Positions 16,208 to 27,012 of a DNA stretch of 64,000 nucleotides are shown one piece after another. The stretch's first letter is position 1, and the number at the start of each line of letters is the position of its first letter. The stretch lies in assembly GCF_035987325.1 (NCBI RefSeq), contig NZ_CP108489.1:1-64000 (forward strand), read 5' to 3'. The DNA is from Streptomyces sp. NBC_01244 (GTDB lineage Bacteria > Actinomycetota > Actinomycetes > Streptomycetales > Streptomycetaceae). Below the pieces are notes generated by a model, which was given only the letters and a program-made list of their open reading frames with translations, did no database searches and was not told the DNA's origin. The translations under genes and the position numbers were made by a program.

Positions 16208-16693
16208 TCAGGGGGTCCGGAGATCCAGGACGGCCACCGTTTCGCCGTCGCTTTCCTCGCCCGTCGGGCGGAAGCCGAGGGAGAGGTAGAAGGGTTCGGG
16301 GGTGCCGGGGCCCGGGTGCCAGGTGACGTAGGCGTGGGAGGTGCCCCGGCTGCGGAGTTCGGCGAGGACCGCCGTGACCGCGAAGCGGCCGTAGCCCTTG
16401 GACTGGTGGGCGGCCGATATGTTCAGGCGCCAGAGGCCGGAGCGGATGTCGTGGGGGTCCTCGGCCGGATTCCAGGCGATGTCGAGGAAAGCCATCACGA
16501 AGCCGACCACCTCGTCGCCGTCGACGATCGCCCGGGGCCAGGCCGTCTCCCCGTGGGCCTCGGCCTCCGCCAGAGACTTCGCGACCGGGGAGACGAGGTG
16601 CTCCTGGTCGGGGCGGACCGACAGCGCGCTGACGGCGGCGACGTTGTCGGGGGTGACCGGGGCGAGGCGGAGGGACTTGACGGATGTGCTCAT
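16208..16693 (-). CDS. GNAT-family N-acetyltransferase
   Basis: A 161-residue protein with the acetyl-CoA binding segment SAAHQSKGYGRFAVTAVLAEL (motif A, Q/RxxGxG/A variant) near residues 93-113 and FYLSLGFRPTGEE (motif B) near 135-147. The N-terminal part resembles spermidine/diamine acetyltransferases (LRLAPVTPDNVAAV). Substrate is unknown. It converges on the AraC gene with only 12 bases between stops. Confidence 0.8.
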   Translation of the reverse strand: MSTSVKSLRLAPVTPDNVAAVSALSVRPDQEHLVSPVAKSLAEAEAHGETAWPRAIVDGDEVVGFVMAFLDIAWNPAEDPHDIRSGLWRLNISAAHQSKGYGRFAVTAVLAELRSRGTSHAYVTWHPGPGTPEPFYLSLGFRPTGEESDGETVAVLDLRTP

Positions 16694-16855
16694 TCGCGCA
16701 GCCTACGTGTGCGGTACATGCGGGTTGGCGGGGGCTGCGCGTCGCTGGAGGTTCACTGGCCCGATCGCGTGGGCGGTGGCACGATCAACAGCCGTCGGGG
16801 GGCGGTGGGAGCCTCCCGGGGCGTTCTGGATTTCGGACATACGGGGGCACAGCTG

Positions 16856-17401
16856 ATGGGATCCAACGGCACCAGACTCTCCACCGCACTGCTCGTACTG
16901 TCGACCGTACTGGTCGGCCTGATGGCGGGGCTGTTCTTCGCCTTCGACGTCTCGGTGATGCCGGGACTGGCGAAGACCGACGACCGTACGTACGTCACGG
17001 CGATGCAGAGCTTCAACGCCGTCATCGACGGCAACCCGCTCTTCGGGACGGTCTTCGTCGTCGCGCTGCTCGCCGCCTTCGCCGCGGCGTTCGTCGAGGC
17101 GCGGGCCGGGCGCCGCGCGGTGGCGCTGTGGGCCGCGGTGGCCGCGGCGGCGTACCTCGTCGTGCTCGTCGTCACCTTCGCGGTCAACATCCCGCTCAAC
17201 AACGAGCTCGCCGACTTGGGTGACGCGGCGAAGCTGACCGACTTCTCGGTCGTCGAGAAGTTCAAGGGCACCTGGGAGACGGCGAACATCGTGCGCACCC
17301 TGCTCTGCGCGGCGGCGCTGACCGCCCTGGCGCGGGCGCTCGTGCTGTACGGGCGGGCGACGGGGGCGTCGGCGGCGTCGGTGGCGTCGGTGGCCCTTTA
17401 G
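16856..17401 (+). CDS. DUF1772 (anthrone oxygenase-like) membrane protein
   Basis: A 181-residue protein with four predicted transmembrane segments (about 10-30, 60-85, 95-115, 145-165). The motif GLMAGLFFAFDVSVMPGL and the INIPLNNEL-like VNIPLNNELADLG mark DUF1772, the family that includes fungal anthrone oxygenases; bacterial members are mostly uncharacterised. Its stop overlaps by 4 bases the stop of a convergent paralogue. Confidence 0.82.
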   Translation: MGSNGTRLSTALLVLSTVLVGLMAGLFFAFDVSVMPGLAKTDDRTYVTAMQSFNAVIDGNPLFGTVFVVALLAAFAAAFVEARAGRRAVALWAAVAAAAYLVVLVVTFAVNIPLNNELADLGDAAKLTDFSVVEKFKGTWETANIVRTLLCAAALTALARALVLYGRATGASAASVASVAL

Positions 17402-17889
17402 GCCGCGGCTGCCAGGAGGGCCCAGGACTGGCAGGCCAGGGCGGCCGTGCACAGGGCGGTACGCCAGCGGTTGGCGGGTACCCACTTCGTTTCGAAGGCC
17501 GCGCGCACAGCGGCCGGATCGGCGATCCGCTCGGCGGGGCCGGCCGCTTCCAGGGCGTTGTTGAGCGGGATGTTCACCCGACCGGTGACCGCGACGGCGA
17601 GTACGTAGAGGACGAGGGCACACGCCAGCGCGGGAAGCGGCGCGTGCTCGCCGGCGGGCAGGTGGAGCCCCAGGGCGAGGCCGGTGAAGAGGAGCGCGCC
17701 CAGGAAGGCCAGCATGAACCAGCCATTGATGATGGAGGTGTTCACGCGCTGCATGACGGAGATGAGGGTCCGGTCGTCGGAGCGCTTGAGGGCCGGCATC
17801 ACCGAGACGTCGAAGGCGAAGAAGAGGCCGGCCATCAGGCCCGTCGTGAGCGTCGCGGCGACGAGGGCGGCGACCCGTGCGATGTCCAT
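17398..17889 (-). CDS. DUF1772 (anthrone oxygenase-like) membrane protein
   Basis: A 163-residue paralogue of the neighbouring gene: GLMAGLFFAFDVSVMPALKRSDD near the start is almost identical to its partner, and VNIPLNNALEAAG matches the second motif. Four membrane segments are expected. The two genes meet tail to tail with a 4-base overlap, so they arose by an inverted duplication or were acquired together. Confidence 0.82.
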   Translation of the reverse strand: MDIARVAALVAATLTTGLMAGLFFAFDVSVMPALKRSDDRTLISVMQRVNTSIINGWFMLAFLGALLFTGLALGLHLPAGEHAPLPALACALVLYVLAVAVTGRVNIPLNNALEAAGPAERIADPAAVRAAFETKWVPANRWRTALCTAALACQSWALLAAAA

Positions 17890-18076
17890 ACGGCCTGTCT
17901 ATGTCCTTGCGCCTGGTTCTGTCCATGGTGGAGTGGGAGCCGAGTGGTCCACGGTGGAGTAGGGGCCGAGCCGAGCAGGCCGGAAAGGCTCGTGGTCGTG
18001 GTCGGCGGGCGGGGTACCCTCCGGCTGGGACTGTGCTCGGATAATGAATTCCGCGATGCGGAAGTCTGGTCCGTAG

Positions 18077-19495
<1,419 letters not shown>

Positions 19496-20004
19496 CGCGT
19501 TGACGCGTTGATGTGGTGATGCGCTGATGTGGTGATGCGCTGAGGTGGCGGGTTGGGGCGGGTCGGGGGTGCCGCTGTGCGGGGTGTCCCCTACCCGCCC
19601 TTCCTCCGTTCCCCGGGCTGCGCCCGGACCGCTGGGAGGCCGGGCTGCGCCCGGGCCTCACGGGGCTCCGCCCCGGACCCCGCGCCTCAAACGCCGGCGG
19701 GGCTGGGGTGGGGCGGCGGCGGGGCCGGGGTGGGGCGGTAGGGGTGGGTTGGCTGGCTGGCTGGCTGGGATGGGCTGGCTGGGGTGGTGCTGGGCCGGTT
19801 GGCGGGGTGGGCCGGTTGGGTGGGTCCGTTGGAGTGGGTGGGTCGGCTGGGGTGGGCTGGCTGGGGTCGTGGTGGGCCGGTTGGGGTGCGTTGGCTGGCT
19901 GGGGTGGGCTGGCTGGGGTTGTGGTGGGTCCGTTGGGGTGGGGTGGGTCCGTTGGGGTGGTCGTAGGGTGGGCGGTTGATGGTGATCGACTTTTTGGGGG
20001 ATCA
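19496..20004. repeat. Hairpin-rich and GGCTGG low-complexity intergenic stretch
   Basis: No gene. Bases 19600-19700 form a Streptomyces intergenic repeat with nested hairpins (CCGGGCTGCGCCCGG twice, GGGGCTCCGCCCC) ending in CTCAAACGCCGGCGGGGCTGG-like sequence, a very common element of Streptomyces genomes. From about 19705 to 19965 the plus strand is a degenerate GGCTGG/GGTTGG tandem, nearly free of A and low in C. Frames read through it give only Gly/Trp-rich polypeptides. Confidence 0.65.
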
Positions 20005-21342
20005 GTGCTGACCGCGCTTACCGGGGTGTATGGGGACCGGGCCGATGCTCTGCGGGTGGCCGGGCGGGACGCCTCCTATGAGGAGCTGCTCGGTGCGGCC
20101 CGTGCCGTGGCTGCCGATGTCGCCGGGGCGCCCGCCTTCGCGGTGACCGCGACGGCCTCGCTGGAGACCGTCGCCGCCGTCGTCGGCGGGCTGCTGGCCG
20201 GGGTGCCCTTCGTACCGCTGCCGCCCGACGCGGGGCCCGCCGAGCGGGAGCACATTCTGCGGGACTCCGGCGCGGTGCTCGTCGACGTGGACTTCGGACG
20301 GCGTGCGGACGGGGGTGCGGGGGTGGTCGCGGGCCCCGGGCAGCCGGCGCTGATTCTTTACACCTCCGGGACCACCGGGCCGCCCAAGGGGGTCGTCCTC
20401 ACCGCCGAGGCCGTGGCCGCCGATCTCGACGCCCTCGCCGAAGCCTGGCAGTGGAGTGCCGAGGACACCCTCGTGCACGGGCTGCCGCTGTTCCATGTGC
20501 ACGGACTGGTCCTCGGGGTGCTCGGAGCGCTGCGTACCGGGAGCCGTCTCGTGCACACCGGGCGGCCCACCCCCGAGGCCTACGCCGAGGCCGGGGGCAG
20601 CCTGTACTTCGGGGTGCCGACCGTGTGGTCCCGTATCGCGGGGGCGCCGGCGGCCGCCGCCGCGCTGGGCGGGGCCCGGCTCCTCGTCTCCGGCAGTGCC
20701 GCGCTGCCCGCGCCGGTCTTCCGGGACCTGGAGCGGCTGACCGGGCTGCGGCCCGTGGAGCGGTACGGGATGACCGAGACGCTGATCACCGTCAGCGGGC
20801 GCGCGGGCGGGCAGGTGCGCCCCGGTACGGTCGGCACTCCGCTCCGGGGCATCCGTACGCGGATCGTGGCGGAGGCGGGCGCCGAGATCGGCGAGCTCCA
20901 GCTCACCGGGCCGACGCTGTTCTCCGGGTACCTGGGCCGGCCCGAGGCCACGGCCGCCGCCTATACGGAGGACGGGTGGTTCCGTACGGGCGACATCGCG
21001 GCCGTCGACGAGGCCGACGGGGTCCACCGGATCGTCGGCCGGGCCTCCATCGACATGATCAAGTCGGGTGGGTACCGGATCGGCGCCGGCGAGATCGAGA
21101 ACGCGCTGCTGGATCACCCCAAGGTGAGCGAGGCGGCGGTGGTCGGGCTGCCGGACGCGGACCTCGGGCAGCGGATCGTGGCCTTCGTGGTGGCCGAGGG
21201 CGTCACGGGTCCGGAACTGACGGACTTCGTCGCCGCGCACCTGTCGGTGCACAAGCGGCCGCGCGAGGTGCGGTTCGTTGCGGAGATTCCGCGCAATGCG
21301 ATGGGCAAGCCGCAGAAGAAGCTGCTGCTGGGCGACGCCTGA
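20005..21342 (+). CDS. Acyl-CoA synthetase, malonyl-CoA synthetase (MatB)-like
   Basis: A 445-residue ANL enzyme. The P-loop LYTSGTTGPPKG is at about residues 117-128, then GLPLFHVHGLVLGVL, the YGMTETL motif, the hinge-region GDIAAVDEADGVHRIVGR, IKSGGYRIGAGEIE and the catalytic-lysine end PRNAMGKPQKKLL. The pattern and short length match the Streptomyces MatB-like enzymes that make malonyl- or methylmalonyl-CoA. GTG 20005 after GGGGGAT is preferred: the open frame upstream is low complexity. Could supply extender units, but no polyketide synthase lies in view. Confidence 0.85.
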   Translation: MLTALTGVYGDRADALRVAGRDASYEELLGAARAVAADVAGAPAFAVTATASLETVAAVVGGLLAGVPFVPLPPDAGPAEREHILRDSGAVLVDVDFGRRADGGAGVVAGPGQPALILYTSGTTGPPKGVVLTAEAVAADLDALAEAWQWSAEDTLVHGLPLFHVHGLVLGVLGALRTGSRLVHTGRPTPEAYAEAGGSLYFGVPTVWSRIAGAPAAAAALGGARLLVSGSAALPAPVFRDLERLTGLRPVERYGMTETLITVSGRAGGQVRPGTVGTPLRGIRTRIVAEAGAEIGELQLTGPTLFSGYLGRPEATAAAYTEDGWFRTGDIAAVDEADGVHRIVGRASIDMIKSGGYRIGAGEIENALLDHPKVSEAAVVGLPDADLGQRIVAFVVAEGVTGPELTDFVAAHLSVHKRPREVRFVAEIPRNAMGKPQKKLLLGDA

Positions 21343-21545
21343 CGGTGCGTGTGCCGGGTGGTCCCACGGATTCGGGCTGCGCCGCTCCCCGGTTGCCGTC
21401 GGCCTGGTGAGCGCCGAGGGTGGAGTGGTACTTGTCCGCTTTGGGTGGGGTTGATCGGAGTGCGCGTGGACGCCGAGTCGTTGCTGGAGCAGATCGCGCG
21501 CAGGGTCACGAGAAGGCACGCGGGGACGAGGGGTGCTGGGCGGGG

Positions 21546-22361
21546 ATGGCGGCGTTCCGCTACGGCTATCCGCTGGTGGAGATGCACCGAAGCCTGTGGG
21601 AATGGCACGTCGACACGAGTGCGCCCACGCACATGGGGGCGATCAACCAGGTGCACCACACCCCGCGCCGCGCGGAGCCGAAGGACACCTACTTCGTCAC
21701 CCCGATCGTGGACGCACCCTACTCACGGACCTTCGTCGACCTCGCCGCCGGGCCGGTCGTGCTGTCGGTGCCGCCGGTCGCGGACCGGTACTTCACCGTC
21801 CAGCTCCTGGACATGTACACCAACAGCTTCGCCTACGTAGGCACCCGCGCCAGGGGCGGATCGCTGGGTCATGGTCGACCCCGACACCATCGGTGACTGG
21901 GGCACCGACTACTTCTCCCGCCTGGAGATCGCCCAGCTCGGTCTGCTCGCCAACAAGGCCCAGGAGGCGTACTACGTCGGCGCCATGCTCGACGCCGACG
22001 GTCGGCCCATGTCCGGCGACCACACCTACGAGATCCGCTTCGCCCCCGACGGCTTCCCGCCGGTGGGTGCGTTCTGGTCGGTGACCATGTACCTCAACCC
22101 CGAAGGGTTCCTCGTCGAGAACCCCATCGACCGCTACCACCTGGGCTCCCTGACCAAGGGCCTGCAGTACGGACCGGACCGGACGGCTCCCTGACCCTCT
22201 ACCTCCAGCGCGGGAACCCCGGGCCGGACAAGGAGGCCAACTGGCTGCCCACCACCGAGGCGGGCACCCTGTTCCGGCTCATCCTGCGCCAGTACCTGCC
22301 CCACCCCTCCATCCTGACCGGCCGCTACGCACCGCCCGCCATCGTCCGTACCGACGGCTGA
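21546..22361 (+). pseudogene. DUF1254/DUF1214 protein remnant with internal deletion and frameshifts
   Basis: Fragments of one protein in two frames. Frame one (from 21546) reads AAFRYGYPLVEMHRSLWEW then DTYFVTPIVDAPYSRTFVDLA and LQLLDMYTNSFAYVG-type sequence up to about 21850. The next part, beginning WVMVDPDTIGDWGTDYFSR, continues in the +1 frame to about 22184, then returns to the first frame at 22185 for a C-terminal SLTLYLQRGNPGPDKEANW and ends at 22361. Intact family members are about 450 residues; some 150 residues between the DUF1254 and DUF1214 halves are missing. A dead gene unless sequencing errors explain both shifts. Confidence 0.8.
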
Positions 22362-22412
22362 CCCCGGAAAAAGGGCGACGGGCCTTTCGGGCGGGGCAGG
22401 TAGCTTGCTCGC

Positions 22413-23309
22413 ATGGACAAGACGTCTGATCAGGTCAGGGCCGACCGGCGGGCTCTGATAGCCGCCGGAGTGACCGTCGTGCTGTGGGCCTCCGCGTTCG
22501 TTTCCATCCGCTCGGCGGCCGCGCACTTCGGGCCCGGAGCGCTCGCGTTCGGACGCTTGCTGACCGCCTCGGTCGCGCTCGGGCTGGTACTGGTCGTCAA
22601 GCGGGTGCCGCCGCCGCCGAAGCAGGCGTGGCCCGGGATCCTGGTGTCCGGGGTGCTCTGGTTCGGGCTCTACATGGTGACGCTGAACTGGGGCGAGCAG
22701 CTCGTGGACGCCGGCACCGCGGCCATGATCGTCAACATCGGCCCGATCGTGATCGCCCTGCTCAGCGGCTGGCTGCTGAAGGAGGGGTTCCCGCCCATGC
22801 TGTTGGCGGGCATGGCGGTCTCCTTCGCCGGAGCGGTGCTGGTCGGACTGTCCACCTCGAACGGCGGGAGCGCCTCGCTGGGAGGGGTCCTGCTCTGCCT
22901 GGTCGCCGCGCTCACGTACGGGGCCGGGGTGGTCGCGCAGAAGCCGGCGCTGGCGTATGCGAGCCCGATCCAGGTGACCACGTACAGCTGCTTCGTCGGT
23001 ACGGCCGTCACCCTGCCCTTCGTCGGGCAGCTCGTCGACCAGCTTCCCGGGGCCCCGCTCGACGCCGTCCTCAACATGCTCTACCTGGGGCTGTTCCCGA
23101 CCGCGCTCGCCTTCACCACCTGGACGTACGCGCTGTCGCGGACCACCGCGGGAAAGATGGGCGCGACCACCTACGCGGTGCCCGCGGTCGTGGTGCTCAT
23201 CGCCTGGATCGCCCTCGACGAGATCCCGGCCGCGCTGACCCTGCTCGGTGGTGCGGTCTGCCTGGCCGGCGTCGCCGTCTCCCGGAGGCGGCGACGCCAG
23301 CCGGCGTAG
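22413..23309 (+). CDS. EamA/DMT-family transporter
   Basis: A 298-residue integral membrane protein with ten predicted transmembrane helices and two EamA repeats (LWASAFVSIRSAAAHFGP near residue 24 and AALTYGAGVVAQKPAL near 165). Exporters of this drug/metabolite group move amino acids or small metabolites out of the cell. It lies alone between a pseudogene and a convergent hydrolase-GNAT gene; substrate unknown. Confidence 0.88.
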   Translation: MDKTSDQVRADRRALIAAGVTVVLWASAFVSIRSAAAHFGPGALAFGRLLTASVALGLVLVVKRVPPPPKQAWPGILVSGVLWFGLYMVTLNWGEQLVDAGTAAMIVNIGPIVIALLSGWLLKEGFPPMLLAGMAVSFAGAVLVGLSTSNGGSASLGGVLLCLVAALTYGAGVVAQKPALAYASPIQVTTYSCFVGTAVTLPFVGQLVDQLPGAPLDAVLNMLYLGLFPTALAFTTWTYALSRTTAGKMGATTYAVPAVVVLIAWIALDEIPAALTLLGGAVCLAGVAVSRRRRRQPA

Positions 23310-23325
23310 GCCGGGGGACCTGCGG

Positions 23326-24507
23326 TCACGTCAGGCGCAGGTCCACGAAGGGCACGGTGTCGCCGGGCAGGACGTAGCGGTCGACTTCGGTGAAGCCGGC
23401 TCGTCGCGCGAAGTCCAGGCCCTCCGGGTTGGAGGCGAGGACCACGGTCTCGATCACCTCGGCGCCGAGGGTCCGTGCCCGGGCGAGTGCGGAGGCGTAC
23501 AGCTCCCGGCCGAACCCCCGTCCGCGGTACGCGGGCAGGACGCGCGCGATCACGGTGGCGGTCGTGGAGCCCGCGGTGGGGGGCCGGAGCGTCGTGCATC
23601 CGACGAGGGCGTCGCCGAGGTGGGCGATGTGCAGGACGTGGCGCGCGGAGCGTTCCCGTACGTCTTCGAGGGAGAGGAAGGCCGTCGGGATGACCGTGTT
23701 GTGGACGTGCTGCCAGTCGTGCAGGGCGGCTTCCGAGGCGGCGTGCACCGGGTGGATGCGCAGGGCGGAAGCCGGCGGCGGGGTGTCCTGGGCGGCGGCC
23801 TCGAGGAGGACGCGGGCCAGGGCGGAGGGGGCGGAGAACATGGGCCAATGGCCCGTGTCCAGGGTGACCAGCTGCCAGTCCGGGCCGGTGGACAGGAGCT
23901 CCGCCACGTCGGGGTGGGGCTCGGCGCCGTCCAGCAGGCATTTGACGTAGGTCGCGGGGAGCTCGGCGAGCGGGTGGGTCAGTACGGCCGGTTCGGTGAG
24001 GGTGGCGCCCGGGTGCGGGGTCGCGCCGGCGAGGAGCCGGGCGATCTGTTCGCAGGTGAGGCCCTGGCCCTCGTAGTCGGCGGCCGGTTGCGGCGGCCAG
24101 GAGCCGTTGTTCGCCGCGAGGGAGGCTTCCACGGCGGCGCGGCCGTCCGGCCAGGCGGAGACGAAGGATCCGTTGTGGGTGGGGACGTTGGCGTCGACGA
24201 AGACCACCCGGTTCAGGCGGGCGCCGATCCGCTCGGCGGCCTGGCCGACCGGGATGCCGGCGTAACTGTGGCCCACGAGGACCACATCGCGCAGGCCGAG
24301 TCCGTCGATGGCGTCGACTATGTCCGCGACGTGTGTCTGCTGGCCGGCCGCGATGCCCTGCTTGTCCCCGAGGCCGGACAGGGTCAGTGCGTGGACCTCG
24401 TGGTCTCCGTCACCCGTGGTGCGCAGTGCGGTGCGGAGTTCGGCCGCCACCTCGTCCCATGCCGCCGCTCCCAGCCAGGCGCCTGCCACCAGTACGAATT
24501 CACTCAT
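23326..24507 (-). CDS. Alpha/beta hydrolase fused to GNAT acetyltransferase
   Basis: A 393-residue two-domain protein. Residues 1-240 are an alpha/beta hydrolase: LVAGAWLGAAAW oxyanion region, nucleophile elbow GHSYAG at about 79-84, and TGHWPMFSAP carrying the catalytic His near 218. Residues about 248-393 are a GNAT domain with RVLPAYRGRGFGRELYASAL (acetyl-CoA loop) and NPEGLDFARRAGF. No stop or frameshift separates them. A genuine fusion would couple ester or amide hydrolysis with acyl transfer. Substrates are unknown. Confidence 0.85.
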   Translation of the reverse strand: MSEFVLVAGAWLGAAAWDEVAAELRTALRTTGDGDHEVHALTLSGLGDKQGIAAGQQTHVADIVDAIDGLGLRDVVLVGHSYAGIPVGQAAERIGARLNRVVFVDANVPTHNGSFVSAWPDGRAAVEASLAANNGSWPPQPAADYEGQGLTCEQIARLLAGATPHPGATLTEPAVLTHPLAELPATYVKCLLDGAEPHPDVAELLSTGPDWQLVTLDTGHWPMFSAPSALARVLLEAAAQDTPPPASALRIHPVHAASEAALHDWQHVHNTVIPTAFLSLEDVRERSARHVLHIAHLGDALVGCTTLRPPTAGSTTATVIARVLPAYRGRGFGRELYASALARARTLGAEVIETVVLASNPEGLDFARRAGFTEVDRYVLPGDTVPFVDLRLT

Positions 24508-24516
24508 GAACGTACG

Positions 24517-25614
24517 TTAATCGAACTGGATGTCGGCGGTGAGGGGCAGGTGATCGCTCGGAGTGGCGGGGAGCGTGCGGACGTGGGTGACGGTGCCCGA
24601 GCGGGCCAGGATCTGGTCGATCCGGGCCAGGGGGAAGGCCGCCGGCCAGGTGAAGGCGAAGCCGGGGGCGGGTGCCGCCGTTGCTGCCAAGGCGGTGCGG
24701 ACGGGGGCCAGACCGCGGTCGTCGGCGGTGCCGTTGAGGTCCCCGAGCAGGACGACGCGTTCGGCGGGTTCCGCGGCGAGGACGGCGCCGAGGAGGAGGG
24801 CGCTCTCGTCACGGCGGGCGGAGCCGAAGCCCGAGGCGCCGAGGCGCAGGGAGGGCAGGTGGACGACGTAGACGGCGACGGGGCCGTCGGGGGTCGCGGC
24901 GGTGGCGCGCAGGCCGCGGTTCCAGTGCGGGTCGCCGGCGAGGGCCGGCGGCTTGATGTCGACGGGGCGGACGTCGGTGAGCGGGTACGCCGACCAGAGG
25001 CCGACCGTGCCGTGGGTGGCGTGATGGGGGTGGCCGGCGGCCAGGGTGGCGGTGAAGGCCGTGATGGCGGCGGGGGTGAGCTCCTCGACGGCGATGAGGG
25101 CGGGGTGGCCGGCGGCCAGGGCCTTGGCCGTACGGGAGGGGTCCGGGTTCTCGTCGCTGATGTTGTGCTGGACGGTGGTGAGGGTGGGGCGGGCGGTGGC
25201 CGGTGGGGCGGGGTGGGTCAGGAGGCTGCCGAACTGGCCCAGCCAGGCGGCGGCGGGGAACAGGAGCGCCAGGGCGGTGGCGGCGGAGCGGCGGCGGAGG
25301 GCCAGGACGAGGAGGAGGGGGACGGCCAGGCCGAGCCAGGGGAGGAACGTTTCCAGCAAGCTGCCGGGGTGGCCGGGGGCGTTGGGGACGAGGGCGGGGC
25401 GGGTGAGAAGGGCGGCGACAAGGAGGGAGAGGAGTACGGGGACGAGCGTGGGGAGGTGCGCGGGGACGAATGCGGGGAGGGCCGTCGTCCGGGGCGCGGG
25501 CCAGGGGAGCGGGCGACGGCCGGGGCGGGGTGGCCGGCGGGGGAGGAGGGGGTGAGGTCTGGTGGTGGGGCCGTCGGACGGGCCGGGAGTCGGGCCCGGG
25601 TTCGCCTGGGTCAT
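24517..25614 (-). CDS. Membrane-anchored endonuclease/exonuclease/phosphatase family protein
   Basis: A 365-residue protein. The first 45 residues are Pro-rich and cytosolic, followed by three hydrophobic segments (about 50-70, 80-100, 105-125), then an EEP domain with VQHNISDENPDPS (about 143), AVEELTP, LLGDLNGTADD and SDHLPLTADIQF at the end, including catalytic Asn/Asp/His. Related membrane-anchored EEP proteins act outside the membrane on nucleic acid, phosphoester or lipid substrates. ATG 25614 is chosen over an upstream extension that is simply Pro-rich. It ends 9 bases before the next gene's start, so it may follow it or be convergent-independent. Confidence 0.8.
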   Translation of the reverse strand: MTQANPGPTPGPSDGPTTRPHPLLPRRPPRPGRRPLPWPAPRTTALPAFVPAHLPTLVPVLLSLLVAALLTRPALVPNAPGHPGSLLETFLPWLGLAVPLLLVLALRRRSAATALALLFPAAAWLGQFGSLLTHPAPPATARPTLTTVQHNISDENPDPSRTAKALAAGHPALIAVEELTPAAITAFTATLAAGHPHHATHGTVGLWSAYPLTDVRPVDIKPPALAGDPHWNRGLRATAATPDGPVAVYVVHLPSLRLGASGFGSARRDESALLLGAVLAAEPAERVVLLGDLNGTADDRGLAPVRTALAATAAPAPGFAFTWPAAFPLARIDQILARSGTVTHVRTLPATPSDHLPLTADIQFD

Positions 25615-25833
25615 GGGGCCGTTCCTGCCTGTTCCGTTCGGGACGTGCGGTGTGATGTGTGGTGGGTACGACGACGTCGGGGGCGCGGACCCGGTTCCCG
25701 CGGGGTGTGCGGCGGGGGGTAAGCGGTTGCCCCGGGGCGGTGGCAGCGGATCCAATGGGCGCGATGATCAAACGGGCGCGTCGGTCGGGCGGACTTCGGT
25801 CGCATCGGCGCGGGGACAGAGGAGCGCCACACA

Positions 25834-26991
25834 GTGAACGCGTCGGCATGGCCGTCATCAGGGGAGCGGGTCGGCGGACCGGCCGTGCTGTTGGGGGCTC
25901 TCGTGCCGTTGACGCGGCCCGGCTGGGCCGATGCGGGGCGGCACTTGCTCGCGGGGCTCGAGCTGGCCGTGCGCGAGGCCAACGACGCGGGAGGCGTCGG
26001 TGGCCGGCCGCTGGAGCTCGTGGTCCGGGACACCGCGGCCGATCCTGAGCGGGCCGCGGCGGCCGTGGAGGAACTGGCCGCTCTGGGTGTGGCCGCCGTG
26101 GTGGGGGAATACCACAGCGTCGTCGCCCGGGCCGCCGCCGCCCGGGCCGACGGCCTCGGCGTGCCGTTCCTCTGCTCCTCCGCGGTGCTCGACGCGCTCA
26201 CCGAGGAGCCGACGGAGTGGGTCGCCCGCCTGGCCCCGGCCCAGTCCCACGGCTGGCGCACGTACGCGGACTTCCTCCTCGGGGCGGGCCACGGCCGGAT
26301 CGCGGTGGCGACCCAGCCGAGCGTCTACTGGGCTTCGGGGACCCGCATCCTGCGGGACCACCTCGCTTCCCGCGGCGGCACCGTCGTCGAGTTCGACGCC
26401 GACGCGCTCACCCCTGAAGGCCTGTGCGACGCGCTCGCCGAGCACGGTGCGACGGCGCTCCTCCTGCTGGTCGGGTATCCGGAGCCGGCGGCGGCGATCG
26501 TCAGGGCCGTACGGAGGGACCGGCGGCTCGGGGAGGTCCTCATCGGGGCCCCGGCCGGACAGCCGGAGTTCGCGGGATGGGCCGGGGCGCTGGGCGCGGA
26601 CGGCGCCGGGATCCCTTTCCTGCGCTACCTGCCCGAGCGGCTCGGTCCGCTCGGCGACCGGGTGGGCAAGGAGCTCCGCGAACGGCTGGGCGAGGAGCCC
26701 TCGTTCGTGGCCTTCGAAGGCTGGGACAGCGTCACCGTCCTCGCCGAGGTGCTGCGTTCGCACGGCACGGACCGGGCGGACATCGCCGGGGCTTGGCCGC
26801 GGGTGGTGGTCGAGGGGACCCGTGGGACCGTCCGGTTCTCCCGGACGCCGGGGAGCGGCGTCTGGCAGTGGGTATGGGCACCGGTTCGTGTGGTCGACCG
26901 GGATCCGCAGGACACCGGTCGTTTCAGGGTCCTGCACGGCGAGGACGGGGGCGAGGGGGAGGAGGAGGGCGAGGGCGAGGGCCCGCGCTGA
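25834..26991 (+). CDS. Type-1 periplasmic-binding-fold protein (branched amino acid ABC type)
   Basis: A 385-residue protein of the Peripla_BP_6 fold: GALVPLTRPGWADAGRHLLAGLELAVREAN at the start, [24 protein letters not shown], and RIAVATQPSVYWASGTRIL in the second lobe. It has no signal peptide or lipobox, and no permease or ATPase gene is adjacent, so it may be a cytosolic sensor rather than a transport component. The C-terminus is a Glu/Gly run (GEDGGEGEEEGEGEG). GTG 25834 follows GAGGAG by 10 bases. Confidence 0.75.
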   Translation: MNASAWPSSGERVGGPAVLLGALVPLTRPGWADAGRHLLAGLELAVREANDAGGVGGRPLELVVRDTAADPERAAAAVEELAALGVAAVVGEYHSVVARAAAARADGLGVPFLCSSAVLDALTEEPTEWVARLAPAQSHGWRTYADFLLGAGHGRIAVATQPSVYWASGTRILRDHLASRGGTVVEFDADALTPEGLCDALAEHGATALLLLVGYPEPAAAIVRAVRRDRRLGEVLIGAPAGQPEFAGWAGALGADGAGIPFLRYLPERLGPLGDRVGKELRERLGEEPSFVAFEGWDSVTVLAEVLRSHGTDRADIAGAWPRVVVEGTRGTVRFSRTPGSGVWQWVWAPVRVVDRDPQDTGRFRVLHGEDGGEGEEEGEGEGPR

Positions 26992-27012
26992 CCCGGACGG
27001 TCGGCGGCGCCC

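Noticed and set aside
19545-19979. Gly/Trp-rich frames through the GGCTGG tract
   Set aside because: Pure low-complexity translation; the real downstream gene starts at GTG 20005.
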